Source: JANQIO01 sp043585095 (GTDB taxonomy: Bacteria; Pseudomonadota; Gammaproteobacteria; Pseudomonadales; Halieaceae). From it: 64,000 nt of DNA. The notes beneath the pieces are model-generated. The model did no database searches, was not told the origin of the DNA, and worked only from the letters and a program-made list of their open reading frames with translations. Both the position numbers and the translations under genes were made by a program. Positions within the stretch are counted from its first letter, which is position 1; each line of letters opens with the position of its first letter. This document shows, one piece after another, positions 26,105-35,212 of the stretch. The stretch lies in contig CP121321.1 in the NCBI GenBank assembly GCA_043585095.1, positions 1,364,001 to 1,428,000 on the forward strand. The letters run 5' to 3'.

Positions 26105-27227
26105 CAGCAGAATGCGCTTTGAAACGCTGGGCAACGACGGGGCTGCGCGCCGCGGGCGGCTAAGCTTTCCGCGTGGGTCTGTCGAGACACCGGCGTTTAT
26201 GCCGGTGGGCACCTACGGAACGGTTAAGGGGATGCTGCCCCGTGACATTCATGCGATTGGCGCAGAAATCCTGCTGGGCAATACTTTCCATCTCTGGCTG
26301 AGGCCGGGCACTGACATTATCGAGTCCCACGGCGACTTGCATGATTTTATGGGTTGGTCGGGTCCAATACTCACAGACTCCGGTGGCTTTCAGGTGTTTA
26401 GTCTTGGAAAGCTGCGTAAGGTGACCGAGGAGGGCGTGCGATTCCAGTCTCCGGTAGACGGCGCTCGCGTGTTTTTGGATCCAGAAACCTCAATGTCCAT
26501 CCAGCGCAGTCTGGGCTCGGATATTGTGATGATCTTCGACGAATGTACGCCGTATCCGGCCACTGTTGACGAGGCGAGGGTGTCCATGGAGTTGTCCCTG
26601 CGATGGGCTGAGCGCAGCAAGCGCGCCCATGGCGAAAGTGACGCAGCGCTATTCGGCATCGTGCAGGGTGGAATGTATGCAGACCTGCGCAAGCGCAGTC
26701 TGGAGGGGCTTGAGGAGATTGGTTTCAACGGCTATGCCATTGGCGGCCTGTCAGTGGGTGAGCCAAAGGACGAGATGCTTGCCGTCCTCGATGCGACAAC
26801 GCCAGAGCTACCGGTTGATAAACCTCGTTACTTGATGGGTGTGGGCACGCCGGCCGATATTCTTGCGGGAGTGCAGCGCGGCGTCGATATGTTCGACTGT
26901 GTCATGCCCACGCGTAATGCCCGAAACGGACACCTGTTTACCTCTCGTGGCGTTGTTAAGCTTCGCAACGCGGTACATCGGCACAGTACCAGACCGCTGG
27001 ACCCGGAATGCGATTGTTATACCTGTCAGAACTTTAGTCGGGCTTACCTACATCATCTCGCCAAGTGCAATGAAATGCTGGGCGCGCAACTGAACACCAT
27101 CCATAATCTGCGCTTTTACCAGAATCATATGTCCGGCATCCGGGCAGCTATTGAGCAGGGCAACCTCGAAGACTTTGCCGAAGCCTATCGCCAGGGCCAG
27201 GAACGCGGGATCGACAACGATGTTTAA
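26097..27227 (+). CDS. tgt: tRNA-guanine transglycosylase
   Basis: Exchanges guanine 34 for preQ1 in GUN-anticodon tRNAs. The ATG at 26097 gives 376 residues; GTG 26085 and ATG 26112 are alternatives, the last aligning best with E. coli. Nucleophile region LTDSGGFQVFSLG and DMFDCVMPTRNARNGHLF hold the two catalytic aspartates, and the zinc site is ECDCYTC plus a His in YLHHLAKCNE. It overlaps queA by 8 bases. The usual downstream yajC-secD-secF genes are absent here. Confidence 0.96.
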   Translation: MSDSRMRFETLGNDGAARRGRLSFPRGSVETPAFMPVGTYGTVKGMLPRDIHAIGAEILLGNTFHLWLRPGTDIIESHGDLHDFMGWSGPILTDSGGFQVFSLGKLRKVTEEGVRFQSPVDGARVFLDPETSMSIQRSLGSDIVMIFDECTPYPATVDEARVSMELSLRWAERSKRAHGESDAALFGIVQGGMYADLRKRSLEGLEEIGFNGYAIGGLSVGEPKDEMLAVLDATTPELPVDKPRYLMGVGTPADILAGVQRGVDMFDCVMPTRNARNGHLFTSRGVVKLRNAVHRHSTRPLDPECDCYTCQNFSRAYLHHLAKCNEMLGAQLNTIHNLRFYQNHMSGIRAAIEQGNLEDFAEAYRQGQERGIDNDV

Positions 27228-27531
27228 GCTTTGTGTGTACATACCAGAACAGCACCTGGATGCGGTAAAAGCAGCCCTGTTTGATGCGGGCGCTGGCAAG
27301 ATCGGTAACTACAGCGAGTGCTGCTGGGAAGTGGCGGGAACTGGGCAGTTCCGCCCCGGCGCCGACAGCGAACCGTTCCTTGGTGAGTCGGGAGAGCTAG
27401 CCCGGGTGGCAGAGTACCGCGTTGAAATGGTTTGTGCAGAGGCTTCTGTAGAAGCTGTAATCGCGGCCTTGCGTGCCAGTCACCCCTACGAGGAGCCGGC
27501 ATTCGATTTACACAAGGTAGAAATCATCTGA
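27220..27531 (+). CDS. Small NIF3/YqfO C-terminal-like protein
   Basis: A 103-residue stand-alone version of the PII/CutA-like domain found inserted in larger NIF3-type proteins, as in Pseudomonas homologues. It starts MFKLCVYIPEQHLDAVKAAL and has GAGKIGNYSECCWEVAGTGQFRP and ASHPYEEPAFDLHK. The role is unknown; metal or small-ligand binding is suggested by the family. The ATG at 27220 overlaps the tgt stop by 8 bases, suggesting co-expression. Confidence 0.85.
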   Translation: MFKLCVYIPEQHLDAVKAALFDAGAGKIGNYSECCWEVAGTGQFRPGADSEPFLGESGELARVAEYRVEMVCAEASVEAVIAALRASHPYEEPAFDLHKVEII

Positions 27532-28139
27532 CTACCACAGCCGATCTGCTGCCGCGTCTGCGCGAGCAACTCGCGTCGCAACATGATGAGATTCAAGCTG
27601 GCCTGCCTCAGGCTGCAGTGCTCATCGGAATTGTGGATAGCGAAATCGAGGCGGAAGTGCTTCTGGCACGTCGTGCCAATCATTTGCGACTGCATGCGGG
27701 AGAAATTGCGTTTCCAGGCGGTAAGCGTGAGCCCAGAGATGCGTCACTGTGGGAGACGGCGCTTCGTGAAGCGGAGGAAGAAACCCTGTTGTCACCGTCT
27801 CGGGTGAAGCCGCTGGGACATCTGTCCACCGTGCTCACTCGCACCGGAATCCAAATTACGCCCTGCGTCGGGCTGGTCTCTGACAGCTCGGGTCTGCAAC
27901 CCAATCCCGCAGAGTTAGACGAAATTTTTCAGGTGCCGGTGGCATTTTTTGGTAAACGTGACACCCTGCGTTTCGAGCGCTTTAACTACGGCGGCAAGCA
28001 GCGCAACGTACCCTGCTATCAATGGCAGCAGCATCGCATCTGGGGGGTAACCGCCGCCATGCTGGCGATGCTGGCAAACGCTGCTTTAGATGCCGATATT
28101 GATCTGGAGCCCTATTGGCATGGCCGGGATTCCGGTTAA
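27528..28139 (+). CDS. Nudix hydrolase, CoA pyrophosphatase (NudL-like)
   Basis: Nudix enzyme predicted to cleave CoA or acyl-CoA to 3',5'-ADP and phosphopantetheine. The Nudix box spans GGKREPRDASLWETALREAE plus EET, preceded by the CoA-type element LLARRANHLRLHAGEIAFPG. Homology begins near 27528, where the only possible start is a CTG overlapping the previous stop (CTGA). The nearest standard in-frame start is TTG at 27468, inside the preceding gene. The start is therefore uncertain; the product is about 203 residues from CTG. Confidence 0.85.
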   Translation: MTTTADLLPRLREQLASQHDEIQAGLPQAAVLIGIVDSEIEAEVLLARRANHLRLHAGEIAFPGGKREPRDASLWETALREAEEETLLSPSRVKPLGHLSTVLTRTGIQITPCVGLVSDSSGLQPNPAELDEIFQVPVAFFGKRDTLRFERFNYGGKQRNVPCYQWQQHRIWGVTAAMLAMLANAALDADIDLEPYWHGRDSG

Positions 28140-28198
28140 CTATTTGTGTACGACAATGCGTGTGTAAAAAATGCGCGTTAATGGAAAAGGAGCGACCA

Positions 28199-28735
28199 AT
28201 GATGTACAGCCTGGAAGGTAAGTCCCCGACGCTACAAGGCGACGGCCACTTCATCGCGCCGACTGCCGCGGTAGTTGGAGACGTGGAGCTGGCGGAGGGC
28301 GTCAGCGTCTGGTTTAGTGCGGTCGTGCGCGGTGACAACGAAACTATCGTGATCGGCGCCTGTAGCAATATTCAGGACGGAAGCGTTTTACATTCCGATC
28401 CAGGCTCGCCGCTGCATATTGGCTGCAATGTCACCGTGGGTCATAACGCAATGATCCACGGGTGTACCATCGGCGATGGCACTCTGGTTGGTATCAATGC
28501 GGTTGTTCTGAATGGTGCTCGCGTGGGACGCAATTGTGTCATCGGCGCGAACGCCCTGGTTCCAGAGGGTATGGAGATTCCAGATGGCAGTCTGGTGGTA
28601 GGGTCGCCCGCGAAAATCAAGCGTGAGCTATCTCCAGAACAACAGCGTCATTTCAGCCTGAATGCTGATCACTATGTGCTCAACGCCGCACGCTTTGCGG
28701 CGGGACTTGCCGAGATTGACAGCGAGTTGGGCTAG
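28199..28735 (+). CDS. Gamma-class carbonic anhydrase-like hexapeptide-repeat protein
   Basis: Left-handed beta-helix protein of the YrdA/PaaY/CaiE group, 178 residues from the ATG at 28199, which sits seven bases after AAAGGAG. Metal-ligand histidines are in VTVGHNAMIHGCTIGDG, with VVRGDNETIVIG upstream. Hexapeptide repeats run through the middle and a helix closes the C-terminus. It probably forms a trimer binding zinc; carbonic anhydrase activity is not assured in this subgroup. Confidence 0.88.
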   Translation: MMYSLEGKSPTLQGDGHFIAPTAAVVGDVELAEGVSVWFSAVVRGDNETIVIGACSNIQDGSVLHSDPGSPLHIGCNVTVGHNAMIHGCTIGDGTLVGINAVVLNGARVGRNCVIGANALVPEGMEIPDGSLVVGSPAKIKRELSPEQQRHFSLNADHYVLNAARFAAGLAEIDSELG

Positions 28736-28760
28736 TTTTTTTGGGTAGCGTTTTTTAGAT

Positions 28761-30032
28761 CTAGCTAGAATCTGCGTCGGAGTAGGCGAATGCCCGGACG
28801 GATTTAATCACATTGTCCTGAAGTTCCAGAATTTCCAGGCAGTAGTCATCAATCCTTACCCCGGCGCTGCCATCGGGGAATCCCTCGAGATACTCAAGCA
28901 GCAGTCCATTCAGGGTTTTGGGGCCCTCGGTGGGCAGAGACCACTGCAGCGATTTGTTCACATCCCGCACGGTAGCACTGCCATTGATGATGAAGCTACC
29001 GTCGCTGCGCGGGAATACATCGTCTACAGTTTCCGCCAGATTGGATGTGAACTCACCGACGATTTCTTCAAGAATATCCTCGAGGGTGACCAGTCCCATG
29101 ACCTCACCGTACTCGTCCACGACCACGCCGATACGGAGCTTGTGGCTCTGGAAGTTGAGTAGCTGCGTGTGCAGAGGTGTGCTTTCCGGCACGAAGTAGG
29201 GCTTCTCAAGGGCCTCCAGCATTTGCTGCCGATTCAGACCGTCGGCGTTAATAAACCGACTCGCGCGCCGCATATGCAGCATGCCCGTTACGTTATTAAT
29301 GTCCTCGTTAAATACTGGCAGGCGAGTGTATTCACTGTTTTGGATAGCGTTGAGTAGGGTTGCGTCGTCGTCGTCAAGGTCCAGACCGTAGACTTCGTTG
29401 CGCGGCACCATGATGTCGTCGACCGTGACTTTCTCTAGCTCGAGAATATTCAGCAGCATGCCCTGGTGGGTGTCTGGAATCATATGGCTGGATTCGTTGA
29501 CCACCGTGCGCAGCTCATCGCTGGTCAGGCCTGACTCATTACCGCCCCTTGGGTCGTATCCCAGCAGGTGTAATAGTGCATTGGTGATGCCATTGACCAT
29601 CCAGACAATCGGATAACAGATTTTCAGCAGCGGGATCAGGATGACGCTGGCCGGAAAAGCGATACGTTCCGGATGAAGCGCGGCGATGGTCTTCGGCGTG
29701 ACCTCGGCGAACACCAGGAGGATAAGCGTCAGCACCAATGACCCTACAGCGATGCCGGCATCGCCAAGTAGTCGGATCGAAATAATGGTGACGATAGCGG
29801 CGGCCAGCACATTGACTAAATTGTTGCCAATAAGAATCAGGCCGATCAATCTATCGGGTCTTTTGAGTAGTTTGCCGGCGCGTTTTGCGCCGCGGTGATT
29901 CTGGTCCTCGAGATGCTTTAGGCGATACCGGTCCAGCGCCATCATTCCAGTTTCTGAGCTGGAAAAAAATGCCGACAAGAAAATGAGCACGCCAAGAATG
30001 GTGAACAGCATGCCTAGCGGAGCGTCGTTCAT
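28761..30032 (-). CDS. CNNM/CorB-type membrane protein with CBS pair (YfjD family)
   Basis: Inner-membrane protein of 423 residues. A DUF21 membrane domain with about four hydrophobic segments covers residues 5-190 (AFFSSSETGMMALDRYRLKH; LIGNNLVNVLAAAIVT). It is followed by a CBS pair (about 210-330, VDDIMVPRNEVYGLDLDDDD) and a CorC/HlyC C-terminal domain. The family is linked to magnesium homeostasis. It is downstream of ypjD on the same strand with a 72-base gap. Confidence 0.9.
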   Translation of the reverse strand: MNDAPLGMLFTILGVLIFLSAFFSSSETGMMALDRYRLKHLEDQNHRGAKRAGKLLKRPDRLIGLILIGNNLVNVLAAAIVTIISIRLLGDAGIAVGSLVLTLILLVFAEVTPKTIAALHPERIAFPASVILIPLLKICYPIVWMVNGITNALLHLLGYDPRGGNESGLTSDELRTVVNESSHMIPDTHQGMLLNILELEKVTVDDIMVPRNEVYGLDLDDDDATLLNAIQNSEYTRLPVFNEDINNVTGMLHMRRASRFINADGLNRQQMLEALEKPYFVPESTPLHTQLLNFQSHKLRIGVVVDEYGEVMGLVTLEDILEEIVGEFTSNLAETVDDVFPRSDGSFIINGSATVRDVNKSLQWSLPTEGPKTLNGLLLEYLEGFPDGSAGVRIDDYCLEILELQDNVIKSVRAFAYSDADSS

Positions 30033-30104
30033 GAGCGTCTTGCCCTCCCGCAGGCCAGTTCAGCAGGAGGGATAAACTTGGACGAGTTGTTCTGCAAGCG
30101 GCTG

Positions 30105-30899
30105 CTAGGCATTCTGCAGCACTGTCTCCAGTACGAATTTACTGCCCACGTAGGCAAGCATAAGAACGATAAAGCCGCCAACGGTGAAGCGCGCAGCCAC
30201 CTGGCTGCGCCAGCCCAGAAAATGACGACCCCAAAGCAGCGTGGCGAACAGCGACCAGGCGCTGATGGACAGCACAGTTTTATGTACCAGGTGTTGCGCG
30301 AAAATATCATCCAGGAAGACCAGGCCAGAACCGATAGCGACGGTTAGCAGCAGTAAGCCTACCCACAGTACCTCGAATAGCATGCTTTCCATTAACTGCA
30401 AGGGAGGAAGCAATTGCACCAATCCTTGCGTTTGCCGGTTGCGCAACTGCCGGTCTTGATAGGCAACCGTGGCGGCCTGCACGGCCGCGATAGTTAGCAC
30501 CGCATAGGCCAGCACCGAGCTGGCGATGTGCGCGAGCATACCGCCGCTGATCGTGCCACTGGTTGCGCTGCCGCCATTACCAAATGCTGCTCCCAGCGCC
30601 ACCAGGGCTGACATGGGAAACAGAATGACCATCAGGTTTTGCAACGGACGCCTGATCATACTGATCAGTAGACTGACGTTAATGAGCCAGAAAATCAGCG
30701 ACATTACATTCAGTAGCCCAAAGTTTACGCCGGCGTCCGATCGCATGCCGGTAAAAGCTGCATAGCCGTGCAAAATCACGGCGACGAGCGTCAATGCATA
30801 GAGGGGTAGGGTGTTGGCGTCACTGCGACTGATCGCGCGACGACCCTGAAGCACACTGACAGCGATGTATAGACAAGCTGCGACAACAGCGCTGGGCAT
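30105..30899 (-). CDS. ypjD: Cytochrome c assembly-type membrane protein YpjD
   Basis: CcsA-like integral membrane protein of 264 residues with about eight hydrophobic segments. The ATG at 30899 (MPSAVVAACLYIAVSVLQG) fits Pseudomonas homologues; a GTG at 30932 would add 11 residues. The histidine in GGMLAHIASSVLAYAVLTIA is in the position of a haem-handling His. It is divergent from ffh, the conserved ypjD/ffh arrangement. The exact function is not established. Confidence 0.85.
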   Translation of the reverse strand: MPSAVVAACLYIAVSVLQGRRAISRSDANTLPLYALTLVAVILHGYAAFTGMRSDAGVNFGLLNVMSLIFWLINVSLLISMIRRPLQNLMVILFPMSALVALGAAFGNGGSATSGTISGGMLAHIASSVLAYAVLTIAAVQAATVAYQDRQLRNRQTQGLVQLLPPLQLMESMLFEVLWVGLLLLTVAIGSGLVFLDDIFAQHLVHKTVLSISAWSLFATLLWGRHFLGWRSQVAARFTVGGFIVLMLAYVGSKFVLETVLQNA

Positions 30900-30929
30900 T
30901 TGGGGTTGGTTTTCCGGATGACGTATAAT
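30900..30929 (+). promoter_or_regulatory. Candidate promoter of ffh
   Basis: A perfect TATAAT at 30924-30929 lies 106 bases before ffh. The best -35 is TTGGGG at 30900-30905 with an 18-base spacer, only a partial match. It overlaps the start region of divergent ypjD. Confidence 0.45.
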
Positions 30930-31035
30930 CACGCCTTTGTACCCATTTGCAGAAGCGATGGCAAGCGGCGCGTCTTCAGCGGTCTGATGAAAAGCGACGC
31001 CATGCGCTATCCAGTTAACGCCCTAGAGCCTATCT

Positions 31036-32412
31036 ATGTTTGATAATTTGAGTGAACGCCTTTCCCAGAGCCTTAGAAAGATCACCGGCAAGGCAACGCT
31101 AAGCGAAGACAATATTCAGGAGACCCTGCGAGAAGTGCGCATGGCCTTGCTTGAGGCCGATGTTGCTTTGCCCGTGGTCAAGGACTTCGTCGAAGCCGTC
31201 AAGCTGCGCGCCGTCGGCACGGAAGTCAGTGCCAGCCTCAGCCCGGGCCAGGCATTTATCAAGGTCGTGCAGGCCGAGCTTGAGCGCACTATGGGAGCCG
31301 CCAATGAGAGCCTGAATCTCGCGGCGACGCCCCCGGCGGTGATTTTAATGGCAGGGCTGCAGGGTGCGGGTAAAACCACGTCGGTTGCCAAGCTTGCCCG
31401 TCACTTGAAAGAGCGCGAGAAAAAGAAGGTTATGGTTGTGAGCGCCGACGTATATCGACCTGCGGCAATCAAACAGCTCGAAACGCTGGCCGCCGAGGTG
31501 GGCGCGTTGTTCTTCCCCAGTGATACCTACCAGAAGCCTGTTGCCATCGCCAATGCGGCTCTGGCCGAGGCGAAAATACAGTTTGCCGATGTGTTGATCG
31601 TGGATACCGCGGGTCGCTTGGCGATAGACGAAGAGATGATGGGTGAGATTACCCAGGTACACGCGGCGCTGAACCCGGTTGAAACGCTGTTTGTTGTAGA
31701 TGCTATGACGGGGCAGGACGCGGCGAATACGGCTAAAGCATTTGGCGAAGCGCTGCCATTGACGGGCGTTGTGCTCACCAAGGTCGATGCGGATACGCGG
31801 GGCGGCGCGGCGCTGTCCGTGCGCGCGGTCACCGGCAAACCTATCAAGTTCCTTGGCGTAGGTGAGAAGACCGAGGCCCTGGATCCTTTCCATCCCGACC
31901 GCCTGGCTTCTCGGATTCTGGGCATGGGCGACGTGCTGTCGTTGATTGAGGAAGCCGAGCAAAAGATCGATCGCAAGAAAGCCGAACGCTTGGCCAATAA
32001 GGTCAAAAAGGGCAAGCGGTTTGACCTTGAGGACTTCCGGGACCAGCTCCAGCAAATCAATAGCATGGGTGGCGTGGGCAGTATGTTGGAGAAGCTTCCT
32101 GGCGCAGCGGGGATGGCCCAGGCCGCTCAGCAAAATATGGACATGAAGCAGTTTGGTCGAATGGAAGCAATGATCAACTCCATGACGCCGGAGGAGCGCA
32201 GACGTCCGGAGCTTATCGTAGGCTCACGTAAGCGGCGCATCACTGCTGGCTCTGGCACACAGGTCCAGGATTTGAATCGTCTGCTAAAGCAACATAAGCA
32301 GATGCAGAAGATGATGAAGAAAATGAAGGGCGGTGGCATGGAGAAAATGATGCGCGGCCTCGGTGGTGCGATGGGCGGCGGCATGCCGCCGGGTATGCCG
32401 CCGTTTAAATAG
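31036..32412 (+). CDS. ffh: Signal recognition particle protein Ffh
   Basis: SRP GTPase that binds signal sequences and 4.5S RNA for co-translational targeting. The 458-residue product has an N domain (1-85), a G domain with GLQGAGKTTSVAKLA, DVYRPAA, DTAGRLAIDEEMM and TKVDADTRGGAAL, and a methionine-rich M domain (about 300-458) ending in a Gly/Met/Pro tail (KGGGMEKMMRGLGGAMGGGM). No 4.5S RNA gene is visible in this window. Confidence 0.97.
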   Translation: MFDNLSERLSQSLRKITGKATLSEDNIQETLREVRMALLEADVALPVVKDFVEAVKLRAVGTEVSASLSPGQAFIKVVQAELERTMGAANESLNLAATPPAVILMAGLQGAGKTTSVAKLARHLKEREKKKVMVVSADVYRPAAIKQLETLAAEVGALFFPSDTYQKPVAIANAALAEAKIQFADVLIVDTAGRLAIDEEMMGEITQVHAALNPVETLFVVDAMTGQDAANTAKAFGEALPLTGVVLTKVDADTRGGAALSVRAVTGKPIKFLGVGEKTEALDPFHPDRLASRILGMGDVLSLIEEAEQKIDRKKAERLANKVKKGKRFDLEDFRDQLQQINSMGGVGSMLEKLPGAAGMAQAAQQNMDMKQFGRMEAMINSMTPEERRRPELIVGSRKRRITAGSGTQVQDLNRLLKQHKQMQKMMKKMKGGGMEKMMRGLGGAMGGGMPPGMPPFK

Positions 32413-32767
32413 TTCGCCGCGCTTTTAGCTGTGCGCAGCGATGGCATCGCGCGTTTAGATTAAATGCCCGCTATGCCTTTGCCAGCCCGGTGCTATGGGC
32501 CCGCGTAAAGCGCGTTTTGTGCGACTAGTAAGTCATTAAAAACCCACGCTTTTTCCACCTAATGGGGGCTGTATTTAGGCTTTCCATGCCTTGGCCTTTC
32601 ACGTAGAATACGCGCCTTTTCCGAGACCCGGCGGGTTTGGGCTGTGCGTTTTTGAGCGATCAGCCTTGCCAAGACGGGGTGTATTACTAGTGAAAGTGGG
32701 GCTGATAGCCTTATCTTCGCGTTGATTTGCGCATCATTGCGCCACTATTTGGGATAATTTCAAGACA
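32413..32767 (+). other. 355-base gap between ffh and rpsP
   Basis: No coding region is convincing here. Near the left end a palindrome GCGATGGCATCGC lies just after ffh, without a T-run. The right part contains the promoter at 32581-32609 and a leader of about 150 bases before rpsP. I see no recognisable RNA family in the leader. Confidence 0.5.
32581..32609 (+). promoter_or_regulatory. Candidate promoter of the rpsP operon
   Basis: TTTCCA (32581-32586) and TAGAAT (32604-32609) are separated by 17 bases, matching consensus at 4/6 and 5/6. A GCGCC discriminator-like stretch (ACGCGCC) follows, as expected for a growth-rate-regulated ribosomal protein operon. Confidence 0.5.
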
Positions 32768-33025
32768 ATGGTAACCATTCGTTTAGCACGCGGCGGCTCC
32801 AAGAAGCGGCCGTTCTACCACCTTACCGTCACCGACAGTCGCAATGCGCGTAACGGGCGTTTTATCGAGCGCGTCGGCTTTTTTAACCCCGTTGCACGCG
32901 GTCAAGAAGAGCGTCTTCGCGTTGATAGCGAGCGAGTAGACTACTGGGTATCCCAGGGTGCTCAGCTCAGCGAGCGAGTGGCTTCTTTGGTTAAGCAGTC
33001 GCGCAAGGAAGTGGCGGCCGCCTGA
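32768..33025 (+). CDS. rpsP: Ribosomal protein S16
   Basis: Small-subunit protein that stabilises the 16S rRNA 5' and central domains. The 85-residue product begins MVTIRLARGGSKKRPFYHLT, the invariant N-terminus, and ends in a short lysine/alanine tail. It is the first gene of the conserved rpsP-rimM-trmD-rplS operon. Confidence 0.98.
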   Translation: MVTIRLARGGSKKRPFYHLTVTDSRNARNGRFIERVGFFNPVARGQEERLRVDSERVDYWVSQGAQLSERVASLVKQSRKEVAAA

Positions 33026-33056
33026 TCGTCGGGGTCGCCGACAGTAAAGTGGCCCC

Positions 33057-33629
33057 ATGAGTCTGAAAGATCCCTTAATCATTGCGCGCATCAGCGGCGT
33101 GTATGGCATCAAAGGGTGGTTAAAGGTGCATTCCTTTACCGAGCCGGCCGAGAACGTATTGGCCTACAAGGACACCTTTTATGCAGCACCGGCGGCTACC
33201 GTAGCGCGGGCTGACAGTGAAGCACACGCGTCCTTGACGTGGAAAGAGTTTGAATTTGATCAGGGTAAGCGGCACGGCAAGGGTCTGATTGCCCACGTGG
33301 CAGGCATAGACACTCGCGAACAGGCAGAAGCGCTGAAAGGCTATGAGATAGCCGTCGAGCGCGCCGCCTTACCTGAGCTTGAAGCCGACGAGTTTTATTG
33401 GCACGAGCTAGAAGGGCTGGCCGTGATGATAGGAGGTCTGTGCCTTGGCCGGGTAGATCACCTGATTGAAACCGGCGCCAATGATGTGTTGGTCGTGAAG
33501 CCGGCGGACCTGGCGAGCGAAGCACTGGAACGCCGAGAGCGGCTAATCCCTTGGATTAAGGGAGATGTGATCAAAGAAGTGGACCTTGAAGGTGGGTTAA
33601 TCAAGGTCGACTGGGATCCAGAGTTTTAA
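33057..33629 (+). CDS. rimM: Ribosome maturation factor RimM
   Basis: Assembly factor that binds S19 and aids 30S head maturation. The 190-residue product has the N-terminal domain starting IIARISGVYGIKGWLKVHSFT and the C-terminal PRC-barrel domain (FYWHELEGLAVM; LIPWIKGDVIKEVDL). It lies 31 bases after rpsP and 3 bases before trmD. Confidence 0.96.
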   Translation: MSLKDPLIIARISGVYGIKGWLKVHSFTEPAENVLAYKDTFYAAPAATVARADSEAHASLTWKEFEFDQGKRHGKGLIAHVAGIDTREQAEALKGYEIAVERAALPELEADEFYWHELEGLAVMIGGLCLGRVDHLIETGANDVLVVKPADLASEALERRERLIPWIKGDVIKEVDLEGGLIKVDWDPEF

Positions 33630-33632
33630 GCG

Positions 33633-34436
33633 GTGCAGGTTGCTGTAGTCAGCCTGTTTCCGGAGATGTTTCAGTCCTTGACTGACTATGGCATCACCGG
33701 TCGCGCAGTCGATTCGGGTATTTTGACACTGAGTGTCTCGAACCCGCGCGATTTCGCAACCGATCGGCACGGTACCGTGGACGACCGGCCCTATGGGGGC
33801 GGCCCGGGCATGCTGATGAAGATGGATACGCTGGTGGCGGCTGTGGCACAAGCGCGTTCAGGATTGGATAGGGCTGCAGGCGAGCCTGTAGACGAGATTG
33901 TAAACAGTACGGCAGACAGCGAAGGGTCACGGCGAACCGTGTATTTGACGCCTCAGGGACAGCCACTCACTCAACAGAAAGTGTTGGAGTTGGCGGCGCT
34001 GGACCAGCTAGTCCTCATAGCGGGACGTTATGAGGGCATCGACGAGCGGTTTGTCGAGGCTGAAGTCGATGAGGAAATATCCATCGGCGACTACGTGTTA
34101 AGCGGTGGTGAACTGCCGGCTATGGTGTTGCTGGATGCGATTTGTAGGCAGCTGCCCGGAGCGTTAGGTCACGAGCAGTCAGCGGTGCAGGATTCGTTTG
34201 CGCAGGGCTTGCTGGATTGCCCCCATTATACGAGGCCTGAGCAGTATGCGGGCAAAGCGGTTCCCAGGGTGTTGCTCAGCGGCAACCATGGAGAAATTGA
34301 GCGCTGGCGATTGAAGCAGGCGCTGAGCAGAACGCTGGAGCGACGTCCTGATTTACTGGAGGGGCGCAGTCTCTCAGTAAATGAGGCAGCACTGCTGCAG
34401 GAGATTCGCGACGAGTCTGCAGGCAGGAAGCCGTGA
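33633..34436 (+). CDS. trmD: tRNA (guanine-N1)-methyltransferase TrmD
   Basis: SPOUT enzyme methylating G37 in tRNAs reading CUN, CCN and CGG to prevent frameshifting. The 267-residue product starts at GTG 33633 (VQVAVVSLFPEMFQSLTDYGITGRA). It contains DDRPYGGGPGMLMK, the SAM-knot region LIAGRYEGIDERF and EISIGDYVLSGGELPAM. It shows the normal length and order after rimM. Confidence 0.97.
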   Translation: MQVAVVSLFPEMFQSLTDYGITGRAVDSGILTLSVSNPRDFATDRHGTVDDRPYGGGPGMLMKMDTLVAAVAQARSGLDRAAGEPVDEIVNSTADSEGSRRTVYLTPQGQPLTQQKVLELAALDQLVLIAGRYEGIDERFVEAEVDEEISIGDYVLSGGELPAMVLLDAICRQLPGALGHEQSAVQDSFAQGLLDCPHYTRPEQYAGKAVPRVLLSGNHGEIERWRLKQALSRTLERRPDLLEGRSLSVNEAALLQEIRDESAGRKP

Positions 34437-34550
34437 AAGCAGTCGCAGGATGACAGAGGATTAGCGCTGCGTCGGTTGTAAGCCAACCGACTGCAGGGCA
34501 GATAGGTAAGCGCGGCCTCAGGGCCCAAACCGTGTAACAGGAGTTCAGAA

Positions 34551-34910
34551 ATGAGCAGCAAAAACAACATCATCGCGCAGATTGAAGCTGAGCAGATGAA
34601 CAAGGACATGCCTGAATTTGGCCCAGGCGACACGATTGTCGTGCAGGTCAAGGTAAAGGAAGGTAACCGAGAGCGTCTGCAGGCTTTTGAGGGCGTAGTA
34701 ATAGGCAAGCGCAATCGTGGCCTCAATTCAGCCTTTACCGTACGTAAAATATCCCACGGTGTGGGTGTGGAGCGCACCTTCCAGACCTTCAGCCCGTTAG
34801 TTGATAGCGTTGAAGTGAAGCGCCGTGGTGACGTGCGCCAGGCCAAGCTCTACTACTTGCGAGAGCTCTCCGGCAAGGCTGCGCGCATCAAGGAAAAGCT
34901 CGCCAAGTAA
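34551..34910 (+). CDS. rplS: Ribosomal protein L19
   Basis: Large-subunit protein at the 30S-50S interface. The 119-residue product contains the signature FGPGDTIVVQVKVKEGNRER and ends KLYYLRELSGKAARIKEKLAK. A strong ACAGGAG Shine-Dalgarno precedes the ATG. It is the last gene of the rpsP operon, followed by a strong terminator about 190 bases downstream. Confidence 0.98.
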   Translation: MSSKNNIIAQIEAEQMNKDMPEFGPGDTIVVQVKVKEGNRERLQAFEGVVIGKRNRGLNSAFTVRKISHGVGVERTFQTFSPLVDSVEVKRRGDVRQAKLYYLRELSGKAARIKEKLAK

Positions 34911-35212
34911 GTTTTCTCGGCGCGCTGGTGCGAGGGTATAGCCTATGGGCTTACTCGCAACGGTGGGCGCGCCGTGGCTGCTACCGTTCTGCTGGCTTAG
35001 GCGGCTACCCTGGGTTTTTAGTGGGGGCGTATCTCTCAGGTAGCAGCACCGCAGCTGCTGAGGAGAGTGGGCAGAAGCGGAAGAAATAGCAGAGACAGCA
35101 GGAAAAGGGCGCGACAAGCGCCCTTTTTTTTTGCCTTTTAGCTCGTCAGGTTTCAGCTAACCACGGCCTGTCTACGCTGGTTTCCTCCTGCACTTGTCGT
35201 AAACTGCATCCC
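34911..35212 (+). other. 302-base gap between rplS and xerD
   Basis: The gap holds the rplS operon terminator at 35103-35132. About 190 bases of untranslated sequence lie before it, with no convincing coding frame or known RNA. About 80 bases separate the terminator from xerD. Confidence 0.5.
35103..35132 (+). terminator. Intrinsic terminator of the rpsP-rplS operon
   Basis: AAAAGGGCGC (35103-35112), loop GACAA and GCGCCCTTTT (35118-35127), continuing into a run of nine T, form a strong Rho-independent terminator. Confidence 0.92.

Noticed and set aside
31345..32133. 262-codon minus-strand frame inside ffh
   Set aside because: Antisense shadow of a conserved gene, with no start context or domain.
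32413..32767. 4.5S RNA gene next to ffh
   Set aside because: The conserved SRP RNA tetraloop and asymmetric-loop sequences are not present in the gap.
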